Positions 8,829-16,734 of a stretch of DNA of 64,000 nucleotides are shown here, piece after piece. The notes beneath the pieces were generated by a model. That model saw only the letters and a program-made list of their open reading frames with translations. It made no database searches and had not been told where the DNA came from. Within the stretch, counting starts at the first letter, position 1; each line of letters starts with the position of its first letter. Made by a program: the position numbers and the translations under genes. This DNA is from Sphingopyxis chilensis (lineage in GTDB: Bacteria > Pseudomonadota > Alphaproteobacteria > Sphingomonadales > Sphingomonadaceae), in the NCBI RefSeq assembly GCF_035930445.1, contig NZ_CP142394.1:3381501-3445500 (forward strand). Direction: 5' to 3'.

Positions 8829-11504
8829 ATGACCAATGCAAGATATTGGCTTGCCTCGGTGAGCATTGGTACGCTGCTTTTCGCCGCTTCGGCCGCGCAG
8901 GCCCAGACCGCCGCGCCCGCCGCCGACGCCGCCGCCGAAAGCGAAATCGTCGTCACCGGCATCCGCGGCTCGCTGCGCGAGGCGATCGACGCGAAGCGCG
9001 ACCTGTCGGTGATCGCCGACGTCGTCACCGCCGAGGATGTCGGCAAATTCCCCGACAAGAATGTCGCCGAGGCGCTCCAGCGCGTCCCCGGCATCGTCGT
9101 CAACCGCGAGTTCGGCGAGGGCGAGCGCGTCTCGCTGCGCGGCACCGCGCCGAACCTCACCAAGACCCTCCTCAACGGCCACAGCGTCGCGACCGCCGAC
9201 TGGTTCATCCTCGACCAGGTCGCCTCGACGCGCAGCTTCAACTACCTCACCCTGCCCGCCGAGATCATCGGCCGCCTCGAAGTCTACAAGAGCCCGCAGG
9301 CCGACGTCGAGGAAGGCGGGGTCGGCGGCACGATCAACGTCATCACGCGCAATCCGCTCGACCTCGACCCGCTCACCCTCTCGGCGTCGGTGCAGGCGGC
9401 CTATTCGGACCTGTCGGGCAAGGTCGATCCGCAGGTGTCGGGGCTCGTCAGCTGGAAGAATGACGACGAGACCTTCGGCCTCCTCGTCGGCGCCATCTAC
9501 CAGAAGCGCCGCACGCGCCGCGACGGGCTCGAAATCTTCGGCTACCGCTCCTTCCCCGTTGGCGGCGGGCAGAGCGCGCTCGTCCCGACCTTGATCGGCT
9601 CGACCTTGTTCGAGCAGGACCGCGAACGCTACGGCGCCAATATCGGCATCCAGTTCCGCCCGTCGGACGCGCTCGAGATCAACATCACCGGGCTTTACTC
9701 GCGCTTCAACGCCGACAATTTCAACCAGAATTATATCGCGTGGGGCGAACAGGCGCTCGGCGGCGGCGGCACGATCAGCAATGCGGTGGTGCGCGACGGC
9801 GTCGCGGTCTCGGGCGACATCGCCTCGGCGAACGGCGGCACGACGGGCTTCGGCGTCGTCTATGACGCGATCGACCGGCAGGCGGTCGCCAAGACGGTCT
9901 CGGCCGATTTCGACCTCACCTACCGCCCCACCGACAGCCTCTCGGTCCATTTCAAGGCGGGCTGGACCAAGGCGAACGGCGACACGAGCAACGAGAATTT
10001 CATCGAATTCGCCGGCCCCGGCGCCTTCAGCTACGACCTCACCAGCGGCCGGCCCGAGGTCAGCTTTGCGAACCCCGATCCGCTCAATCCCGCCGGGATC
10101 CGCCCCGATTTCGGGCGCATCCAGTCGGTCACCAACGATGACGAAGAGAAATATGTCTATCTCGACCTCGAAAAACAGGTCGAATGGGGGCCGCTCACCG
10201 CGCTCAAATTCGGGCTGAAATATACCGATCACGACCGCGTCGCCGAACGCTTCGCGACCAACGGCGGCGTCTTCACCCCCGGCCTCACCTGCGACGGCGC
10301 CCCCTGCACCTCGGCCGATTTCGCGACCGGCGGCGGGATGCCCGGCGATTTCCTCGACAATATCGCGGCGCCGGGCACGCTCACGGATTACTGGCGCGTC
10401 GATTCCGCCAAGCTGCGCGCCATCTATGGCGCATCGACCTCGCCCGCAAACGACCGCTTCCTCGTCCCCGGCAACGCCTATTCGATCAACGAAAAGGCGT
10501 GGGGCGGCTACGGCCTCGCCAAATTCGGCGGCGAGGGCTGGCGCGGCAATGTCGGCGTGCGCGTGATCGAGACGAAGCAGACCTCCGACGGCTTCATCAT
10601 CGGCGGCGCGAACCCCGAATTCACCAACCCCTTCGGCGGCTTCACCCCGTCGCGCGCGAAACGCTCCTACACCGACATATTGCCGAGCGCGAACCTGTCG
10701 GTCGACCTCTCCGACCAGGTCGTGCTGCGTTTCGCCGCGGGCAAGACGGTGACGCGCCCCGACTTCGTCGACATCACCCCCGGCGTCGACCTCAACGGCA
10801 CCTTGCTGACGGGGCGCGGCGGCGATCCGAACCTCGATCCCTATCGCGCCAACCAATATGATCTCTCGATCGAATTCTATCCCGACCGCGAGACGATCGT
10901 CGCGCTCGCCGCCTTCTACAAGGATATCCAGTCGTATATCGTCAACACGACCTCGACCGAAATCCTGCCGAGCGTCTTCGTGCCGGGGTCGGAGCCCGCG
11001 GGCTGCGTCGCGGCACCCGGAACCAATCCCAACCTCTTCGACTGCCCCTATCAGATCAACCGCCGCAGCAACGGCGACGGCGGGCGCAACCAGGGCTTTG
11101 AATTTCAGGTGTCGCGCCCGATCTGGGGCGGCTTCGGCGCGGTGGTCAACTATACCTACTCGGACGCCAAGGCGAACAATGGCGACCCCATCCCCGGCAA
11201 TTCGAAACATTCGCTGAACCTCACGGGCTATTATGAGAACGACCTCGTCAGCGCGCGCCTCTCGTACAATTACCGCTCGAAATTCTTCATCGACATCGAC
11301 CGCGCGGCGCCGCTCAACCAGGCGTCGCTCGCGTCGCTCGACGCCTCGGTCAGCGTCAATGTCACCGACAATATCGCGCTCACCGCCGACGCGGTGAACC
11401 TGACGAACGAGAAGATCGAGCAATATTCGGGCACCCGCGACCGCCCGCGCGCCATCTATGACAATGGCCGCATCTTCTATGTCGGCGCGCGCCTGAAGTT
11501 CTGA
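8829..11504 (+). CDS. TonB-dependent receptor, Caulobacter/Xanthomonas carbohydrate type
   Basis: An 891-residue outer-membrane receptor with a signal peptide ending at AAQAQ and the TonB box EIVVTGIRGS. Its plug is of the large receptor group (TonB-Xanth-Caul type) seen in sugar or plant-polymer uptake: DVGKFPDKNVAEALQRVPG, RGTAPN, and GGVGGTINVITRNPL. The barrel ends YVGARLKF. The ATG at 8829 has AGGAGGG at good spacing; an in-frame start 27 bases earlier lacks one. No sugar-degrading enzyme or transporter lies beside it, so the substrate is unknown. An AT-rich 207-base leader precedes it. Confidence 0.87.
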   Translation: MTNARYWLASVSIGTLLFAASAAQAQTAAPAADAAAESEIVVTGIRGSLREAIDAKRDLSVIADVVTAEDVGKFPDKNVAEALQRVPGIVVNREFGEGERVSLRGTAPNLTKTLLNGHSVATADWFILDQVASTRSFNYLTLPAEIIGRLEVYKSPQADVEEGGVGGTINVITRNPLDLDPLTLSASVQAAYSDLSGKVDPQVSGLVSWKNDDETFGLLVGAIYQKRRTRRDGLEIFGYRSFPVGGGQSALVPTLIGSTLFEQDRERYGANIGIQFRPSDALEINITGLYSRFNADNFNQNYIAWGEQALGGGGTISNAVVRDGVAVSGDIASANGGTTGFGVVYDAIDRQAVAKTVSADFDLTYRPTDSLSVHFKAGWTKANGDTSNENFIEFAGPGAFSYDLTSGRPEVSFANPDPLNPAGIRPDFGRIQSVTNDDEEKYVYLDLEKQVEWGPLTALKFGLKYTDHDRVAERFATNGGVFTPGLTCDGAPCTSADFATGGGMPGDFLDNIAAPGTLTDYWRVDSAKLRAIYGASTSPANDRFLVPGNAYSINEKAWGGYGLAKFGGEGWRGNVGVRVIETKQTSDGFIIGGANPEFTNPFGGFTPSRAKRSYTDILPSANLSVDLSDQVVLRFAAGKTVTRPDFVDITPGVDLNGTLLTGRGGDPNLDPYRANQYDLSIEFYPDRETIVALAAFYKDIQSYIVNTTSTEILPSVFVPGSEPAGCVAAPGTNPNLFDCPYQINRRSNGDGGRNQGFEFQVSRPIWGGFGAVVNYTYSDAKANNGDPIPGNSKHSLNLTGYYENDLVSARLSYNYRSKFFIDIDRAAPLNQASLASLDASVSVNVTDNIALTADAVNLTNEKIEQYSGTRDRPRAIYDNGRIFYVGARLKF

Positions 11505-11516
11505 CGCGCGCCCGGT

Positions 11517-11543
11517 CCTCCCCGCGGCAAAGCCGTGGGGAGG
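11517..11543. terminator. bidirectional REP-like hairpin between convergent genes
   Basis: CCTCCCCGCGGC (11517-11528) pairs with GCCGTGGGGAGG (11532-11543) over an AAA loop. It lies in the 40-base gap between the receptor's stop and the stop of the convergent HTH gene, a natural site for two-way termination. The core matches the hairpin at 4564-4590. Confidence 0.6.
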
Positions 11544-11544
11544 A

Positions 11545-12588
11545 TCAACCCGTCTCGCCCCCCGCCGCCTTCGCCTTGCGCGCCTGCCGCCACGAAGGCC
11601 GCTTCCTCACCGTCGCCACGCCGTCCTGCGCCGCCGCAGTCAGCGGCACCGCGGACGTCCGCTCGCCGCGCGCCTCGGCCGCCTCGATCCAGTCGCGGTA
11701 ACCCTCGGGAATATCGCCCCCCGCCTCCACCCAGTCGGCCTCGCCCGCGAAACGCCGCGCCGGCTCGGCATCGGCCGGCCCCTCAAAGGCCTGCAGCGGC
11801 CCGCGAAAGGGAACCCCCTTGCCATGCACCGTCACCAGCCCGATCCCCGGATCGTCGAGCTGCGCGTCGATCGCGTCGGGCCCGCCCGTGTCGGCGGCGG
11901 CGATCAGCGCGCGCTGCCGCTCGGCGAGCGCGAGCAACGCCGCGTCGATCTCGGCCTTCGCCTGTTCGTCGAGCGCCACCCCTTCGAACCCCTCGATCAG
12001 CCCCGCCGCCGCATCCTGCGTTCCCGCCGCGCCCGGCGCTCCCGAACCGTCGCCGTGGATCACCGTCCGCACCGTCGTCGTCGACGCCTCCGCAGCCGCG
12101 CCGCCCTCACCGCTCCCCGCAACCGCGGCGCCCGCCCCTGCACTGGCGCGCGTCGAGAAATAGTTGATCGTCGTGCGCCTGCCCCCCGCGTCCTGCCCAT
12201 AGTGCCGCAGGCAGAACATCAGCAGCGCGTCATTGTGCCGCCGCCGGAACCCCATCAGCTTGCCCGCGACAAAGACGGGCTCCAGATAGCCGTCGATCGC
12301 GCGTTCGAACGCGACATCCTTCAGCCGCGCGATCCCGAAATCGAGCGCCGCCTCCCACGCCCGCCGAAAGCTCTCCGCCCCCGGCGCGCGCCGCAGCGTA
12401 TAGCAATTCGTCTGCGCCATATTGACCATCGCGGCGGCGCGGCTGACCGACCCCGTATCGGCGAGCGCCGCGATAAAGGCCCGCTGCCGCTCGGGCGTCC
12501 ACCCGTCGTGCCGGTATTTGCGCGGTACCGGCGTAAAATCGGGAAGCGGCGGCCGGGCTTCGGCCGCGATCGGGGTGCGGTTCTGCAT
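11545..12588 (-). CDS. helix-turn-helix protein resembling phage terminase small subunits
   Basis: A 347-residue protein. Residues about 30-75 (RQRAFIAALADTGSVSRAA and a following Arg-rich helix) form a homeodomain-like HTH of the kind found in terminase small subunits and other DNA-recognition proteins. The middle (about 150-180) is an Ala/Gly-rich low-complexity linker. The C-terminal half is acidic, then basic, with no recognised domain. The ATG follows AGGAGG by 7 bases. A CTGTC-6-GACAG dyad (12604-12619) sits just upstream and may be an operator. No large terminase or capsid genes lie nearby, so it is an orphan. It borders the AT-richer operon. A terminase role is doubtful. Confidence 0.6.
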   Translation of the reverse strand: MQNRTPIAAEARPPLPDFTPVPRKYRHDGWTPERQRAFIAALADTGSVSRAAAMVNMAQTNCYTLRRAPGAESFRRAWEAALDFGIARLKDVAFERAIDGYLEPVFVAGKLMGFRRRHNDALLMFCLRHYGQDAGGRRTTINYFSTRASAGAGAAVAGSGEGGAAAEASTTTVRTVIHGDGSGAPGAAGTQDAAAGLIEGFEGVALDEQAKAEIDAALLALAERQRALIAAADTGGPDAIDAQLDDPGIGLVTVHGKGVPFRGPLQAFEGPADAEPARRFAGEADWVEAGGDIPEGYRDWIEAAEARGERTSAVPLTAAAQDGVATVRKRPSWRQARKAKAAGGETG

Positions 12589-12715
12589 GATGAGTCCTCC
12601 TGTCTGTCAAACCGGACAGGGTATGACGTGGTGGAGGAATGTAGGAAAGGAGTTTGTTTATGGTTTGTTCTAAAGAACCTTGCATATCTGAAAGCTGCGC
12701 AGAATGCTCAAATGT

Positions 12716-14176
12716 CTATTTCCGGCTTTTTAAAGCCACACCACCAAGCTTCAACATCCGTGAAGCTATTCTAAAAAGGTCTGGCATATCAGCACGGCCA
12801 TCCGTTCGATAAGCTAACACTCCTATTCGAGCCATCGCTGCTTCCAACGATTCCTCAGCCTCGTCGGACGAAGCATGGTGATATGGGGGCAAAAAGCCCT
12901 CATCTTTGGCCGCTTTTGTTATCACATTTGCCGTGTCACTCGCGATCCAAGCGTCATGTATTTCCCAGCTGGGGCATGGCACTTTCAACCCGGCAAGCGG
13001 AGCGAGGGCCCGCTTAATCCATGGATATTCTAGCGCCAATTGCTCCACGCGGGTTTTAGAAGCCTCTCGTAGCCCATGTCGAATTCCTTCCGCTGTGATC
13101 GCTTGGTTTTGAAGTGCCGGTGCATGGCGGGCCGCCTCCACAAAAAGTTTTAGGAAGCTCCTTGGCGTCACGACATCTCGTCCATCGGCTAGATGCTTAT
13201 ATGTCCACGGGTACGTTGCTCCCTTCGTGGCACTTCTACCCATGTAAGGACCGGCAATTCGATCGATCAGGATCTTTTGCGCATTTTCACTTGAGGCAAG
13301 TTCCCATCTTCTGATTCGCTCAGCATTAGTAGCGGGGACCGGATACCCTGCCCTCTTACAAAGCGCTGCAAAACTCTTGCCTTGAACGGCGACCTCGGCT
13401 TCCGCCATACGAGTAAACAGGAGGCCGTAAAGATCGGCACGCGACCAATCGAGCTCAATCCTTCCACTTCTTAGTTTGGGCAATTCAACAAACTTAAGCC
13501 CTTCATCGTTCAGCTGATCTGGTCGAATGAAAACTTTTGCTTTGATTCTACGTCTGGCCCGGAGCATCCAACATGCCTCAAAAAGCGCATCCGTCAGTAG
13601 CGTAAGCCGTCCCCACTCACGCGATAGCGTGTCCAACGCGTCGAACAGGATCAAGGACGTTTTATCAGCGGCGTCCAACTGTCTATCGACCTGCCTTAGA
13701 CGCGCCTCATAGTCCTCAGGGTCAGCATATTTGGTCATGAAACTCGAGATTGGCTCTTCTGCTTCAGGATCTTCAATTGCCTCTAAAGCGGCACGCAAAA
13801 GTACCGATTGCCAAAAACTAACGGCGACATCGTGCCCCCCGGACCGGGTCCTCGCCTCGACAGTTCTCTTTGTCACTGCCGAGCCGGTATCAAATCCATT
13901 ATACCCAAAGGTCACGAGAACCCGATCGAGCCCAAGTCGGGGATAGACTTCCGCTGCGAGTTCTCGTGTGTCAGGTTGTCCGAGAACGCCAGCCCAGAAG
14001 CTCTTTCCCGCACCACGAGCTCCGACAACGATGAGCGTTGAGGGGGCCAACGCTGAGGCATGTTGCTCTGGAGCAAAAACATCACCTATGCGCGGCCTGT
14101 GATCGCCATCAGCGTCATGGTCGGTCGGAAGGTTAATCAGTAACCGACGAATATCATTAAAATCAACGTTCTGCAT
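12716..14176 (-). CDS. P-loop ATPase, third gene of the KGGVGR island operon
   Basis: A 486-residue protein with Walker A GARGAGKS at about 52-59 and Walker B LILFDALD at about 175-182. A FIRPDQL segment near 216 is like a sensor strand, and DLYGLLFTRM follows near 248. This pattern fits STAND/KAP-like or Sll1717-type P-loop ATPases of accessory islands. There is no membrane helix. The C-terminal part (about 330-486) is helical and unrecognised. Its start overlaps the preceding ParA-like gene by 14 bases, so they are co-translated. Base composition is clearly lower in GC than the flanks, suggesting acquisition. I infer it acts with the other two genes; its substrate is unknown. Confidence 0.72.
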   Translation of the reverse strand: MQNVDFNDIRRLLINLPTDHDADGDHRPRIGDVFAPEQHASALAPSTLIVVGARGAGKSFWAGVLGQPDTRELAAEVYPRLGLDRVLVTFGYNGFDTGSAVTKRTVEARTRSGGHDVAVSFWQSVLLRAALEAIEDPEAEEPISSFMTKYADPEDYEARLRQVDRQLDAADKTSLILFDALDTLSREWGRLTLLTDALFEACWMLRARRRIKAKVFIRPDQLNDEGLKFVELPKLRSGRIELDWSRADLYGLLFTRMAEAEVAVQGKSFAALCKRAGYPVPATNAERIRRWELASSENAQKILIDRIAGPYMGRSATKGATYPWTYKHLADGRDVVTPRSFLKLFVEAARHAPALQNQAITAEGIRHGLREASKTRVEQLALEYPWIKRALAPLAGLKVPCPSWEIHDAWIASDTANVITKAAKDEGFLPPYHHASSDEAEESLEAAMARIGVLAYRTDGRADMPDLFRIASRMLKLGGVALKSRK

Positions 14177-15536
14177 AATTTGATTCCGCTAGCGCCAAGT
14201 CTTCCGATTCCAAAATCTCTTCACATCGCGCAAGGAAGCTCTCGAAGACAATTGAGTAAACGCCTCGGTCTAATCGATCAGGATGTTTTAATGGATCAAA
14301 TCCATGAAACATTTCACTTTCATATATAAAAGTTGAATCGATCTCCGGGTCCAACAGGGCATCGGATTCCGAGTCAGGTATTGTTTCATCCCATTCCACT
14401 GCAAAATTCTCACGCAGTTGGTCGAAGGGGATGCCCAGCGGTTCTGATGGCCCCCTCGGCGATGGCATAATCCCAACCATGTTCGAAAGGAAATCAGATG
14501 TCGGACCATTCGCACCTACGCGAGCTTCAACGAGGTGCAGATGATTCACCCATTCGGTTCCCAAGGTGACAGATAGCTGAGAGAAAAGTGCTCGATAGCC
14601 TGCGTAGGTTTGCGGCTGATTCATGCCGAAAAGAAGTGTCTCTCCACGCAAAGAAACAGCCGCAGCAGCCGTAGACTCATGAAGTCCTGCTCGAGCATCA
14701 ACCAATACAACATCATAGTTATTTGAGCTTACAACGACATCAAGTAGCTTCTCTATTTTTGCTGTAAAACTCGCCAAACCTGAATCGTTATCCGATGGCA
14801 AATAGGCCCTCGCAATCTTACTCAACACATTCTCTGGATATTCGGTTGCGACGGAACCGAGGGCGGGGATCACTGTCACCGCGCCACGACCGGATGCTAA
14901 TTGCGACGGCCCTAGCATATCTGCGACAAATTTATCATCGACCTCTCCGACGTTGGTCTCGACTAGGTAGTCTAGCACGCCAAACTTTGGCGTCGTGTCG
15001 GGGTCTAAAAGCATGGTACCTAGTCCAGGCGCCTCCAAGTCGAGGTCAACTGCCAGAACTCTTAAACCAATTGTAGCAAGGTGGGCAGCAAGAACACAAA
15101 GCGCCGTCGATCGGCCGACGCCACCTTTTAAACTTACAAAGAAGAGTCGAGGAATTGTAGGACTTTCCTTTGCTGGCGCCCTAAGCCAATCTGCTCCAAC
15201 TACTCTCCGATCGAGAAGCCTGACGTGACCTTCATACAGAGCACCTTTGATCGGAAATTTAGTGCCCAATGATAGATCGTTGAGCGTTTCATCAAATAGT
15301 TCATCAGGTGTCGCTACCGAAATTCCGCTCGGGTCAGCGTACGCGCCTAACTCATTATTGATGATTGCCGACAGCGCCTCGCGCTGAACTCCTGATCTAG
15401 ATGCATCGAGGACTACAAATGTCAGTCGACCGGACGCGTCACGCAAGAAGAGGTTCTCCGCGATAGCAGTTTCACCCCATTTATCCATAACGATATCAAC
15501 CATTTGGCTGAGACTAAAATCGTATGTAAGTGACAT
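14163..15536 (-). CDS. ParA/MinD-like ATPase with variant Walker A KGGVGRST
   Basis: A 457-residue protein. The first 125 residues form a separate, unrecognised N-terminal domain. A ParA/MinD-type fold follows: variant Walker A KGGVGRST at 137-144 (Arg replaces the usual second Lys), Walker A' DLDLEAPGLG at 164-173, and a switch-like DVVLVDARAGLHE at about 275-287. This combination marks a ParA-like group often called KGGVGR-motif ATPases, found in accessory loci. The ATG at 15536 overlaps the upstream stop (TAATG); an in-frame extension to 15656 would run through the upstream gene and is rejected. No ParB, plasmid origin or parS-like repeats are nearby, so a partitioning role is unlikely. 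Confidence 0.78.
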   Translation of the reverse strand: MSLTYDFSLSQMVDIVMDKWGETAIAENLFLRDASGRLTFVVLDASRSGVQREALSAIINNELGAYADPSGISVATPDELFDETLNDLSLGTKFPIKGALYEGHVRLLDRRVVGADWLRAPAKESPTIPRLFFVSLKGGVGRSTALCVLAAHLATIGLRVLAVDLDLEAPGLGTMLLDPDTTPKFGVLDYLVETNVGEVDDKFVADMLGPSQLASGRGAVTVIPALGSVATEYPENVLSKIARAYLPSDNDSGLASFTAKIEKLLDVVVSSNNYDVVLVDARAGLHESTAAAAVSLRGETLLFGMNQPQTYAGYRALFSQLSVTLGTEWVNHLHLVEARVGANGPTSDFLSNMVGIMPSPRGPSEPLGIPFDQLRENFAVEWDETIPDSESDALLDPEIDSTFIYESEMFHGFDPLKHPDRLDRGVYSIVFESFLARCEEILESEDLALAESNYAER

Positions 15537-15940
15537 TATGCACTCCGTACGCGAATGTTGGCTGCAGCTAAGAGTCGCTGCGTGATTGATACCCAGTTTG
15601 CGATTTGAGCCTCTGAGACCTTTCCGGTTTCGCCATACCGGTGATCGACGGCCCAATCCGAGAAAATATCGCCCTTTAGCAGATCAAACATTGCTACGTA
15701 GTTTGCGCGCGCTCCCAACCTCTTCCGAGCTGCGGCAAGGATCTCTGGAAGATGCTGAGCGGGCGAAGCGTTCCCCGTGCCTAAAGAATCGATTTTGTGT
15801 TTGATCGCACACTCCGCGGCGAAACCGATGAGGTGGCCTGCGTTGTCAAATCGTCCAGTTCGCCGCAGTTCGGTGGCGTCATTAAAATGGCGGACAGCGG
15901 ACTGCTGATAGTTCTCCTGTGTCCCGTCTTTAAGAGGCAT
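15536..15940 (-). CDS. small HEPN-like helical protein, first gene of the island operon
   Basis: A 134-residue all-helical protein. SAVRHFNDATEL and GFAAECAIKHKI resemble helices of HEPN-superfamily proteins, many of which are RNases or nucleotide-transfer partners in toxin-antitoxin and defence loci. Arg30-x5-His36 (GRFDNAGH) has the spacing of the HEPN Rx4-6H catalytic motif but sits earlier than usual, so activity is uncertain. The ATG at 15940 has GAGG about 11 bases upstream; the frame is open to 16006. It is coupled by TAATG to the ParA-like gene. Low GC matches the rest of the operon. The HEPN call is by eye only. Confidence 0.58.
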   Translation of the reverse strand: MPLKDGTQENYQQSAVRHFNDATELRRTGRFDNAGHLIGFAAECAIKHKIDSLGTGNASPAQHLPEILAAARKRLGARANYVAMFDLLKGDIFSDWAVDHRYGETGKVSEAQIANWVSITQRLLAAANIRVRSA

Positions 15941-16034
15941 TGATAGAAGATTCCTCGCACGAAATACTGTCCATTCGCGCCTACCATTGCTCGAGAAGGG
16001 TTGCACGCGGATAAAGGATATTTTGGCGTTGGAT

Positions 16035-16580
16035 TCACCCTACCTCCTGCCAAGCCCCCACTCCCAAATCCTCAATCTCCCACCCCCCGATCCGCCACCG
16101 CACCAGCCGCAGCGTCGGAAACCCCACCGCCGCCGTCATCCGCCGCACCTGGCGGTTGCGGCCTTCGGTGATGGTGAGTTCGATCCAGCTGTCGGGCACG
16201 CTCTTGCGGTATCGCACCGGCGGGTCGCGGTCCCACAGCTTTGGCGCCTCGATGCGGCGGACGGTCGCGGGGCGCGTCGGGCCGTCGTTCAGCGTGACGC
16301 CGCGGGCGAGCGCCGCCAGCGCGGCGTCGTCGGGCTCGCCCTCGACCTGCGCCAGATAGGTTTTGGGCATCTTGTGCTTCGGCGACGAAATCCGCGCCTG
16401 CAACGCGCCGTCGTCGGTCAGGATCAGCAGGCCCTCGCTGTCGCGGTCCAGCCGCCCGGCGGGATAGACGCCCGGCACGTCGATATAGTCGGACAGCGTC
16501 GCGCGCGCAGTTTCGCTGCCGCGGTCGGTGAATTGCGACAGCACGCCATACGGCTTGTTGAACAGGATCAGGCGGGCCAA
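16035..16580 (-). CDS. rluE: 23S rRNA pseudouridine synthase, RluE-like
   Basis: A 181-residue RsuA-family enzyme that isomerises uridine in 23S rRNA; RluE modifies U2457 in E. coli. Motif [17 protein letters not shown] carries the catalytic Asp, and [23 protein letters not shown] closely matches RluE. It lacks the S4 domain of RsuA/RluB, consistent with RluE. A TTG start at 16580 is chosen because AGAGGA lies about 7 bases upstream and it gives the expected short N-terminus; an upstream extension runs into REP sequence. The downstream neighbour on the same strand is the AT-rich island operon. Confidence 0.88.
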   Translation of the reverse strand: MARLILFNKPYGVLSQFTDRGSETARATLSDYIDVPGVYPAGRLDRDSEGLLILTDDGALQARISSPKHKMPKTYLAQVEGEPDDAALAALARGVTLNDGPTRPATVRRIEAPKLWDRDPPVRYRKSVPDSWIELTITEGRNRQVRRMTAAVGFPTLRLVRWRIGGWEIEDLGVGAWQEVG

Positions 16581-16601
16581 CGCATGTCCTCTCAAATAAA
16601 G

Positions 16602-16726
16602 CCCCTCCCCTTCAGGGGAGGGGTTGGGGTGGGGCTTATCGGCCTTGCGCGAGGCCGATAGGCCCCACCCGCTGCGACTAGGCAGCAAGTTGCCAAGTCT
16701 CGCTGCCCTCCCCTGAAGGGGAGGGC
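16602..16726. repeat. REP-like element with two perfect 9-bp hairpins between typA and rluE
   Basis: CCCCTCCCC-TTCA-GGGGAGGGG (16602-16623) and GCCCTCCCC-TGAA-GGGGAGGGC (16705-16726) are mirror-image hairpins flanking an inner GATAAGCCCC-type inverted repeat. This bracketed layout is that of a BIME/REP-type intergenic repeat. The second hairpin lies 9 bases past the typA stop and may protect its mRNA end. Confidence 0.65.
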
Positions 16727-16734
16727 TTGACCTG

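Noticed and set aside
8823..11423. 866-codon open frame antisense to the second TonB receptor
   Set aside because: Its sequence is a codon-bias mirror of the receptor gene with no motif; similar mirrors occur at 3087-5384 (minus) and 16774-18630 (plus).
15540..15656. Upstream extension of the KGGVGRST ATPase
   Set aside because: It would read through the middle of the upstream gene; the TAATG junction supports ATG 15536.
12716..15940. Plasmid or chromosome partition locus (ParA)
   Set aside because: There is no ParB-like gene, no parS-like or iteron repeats, and the Walker A is a variant form associated with other contexts.
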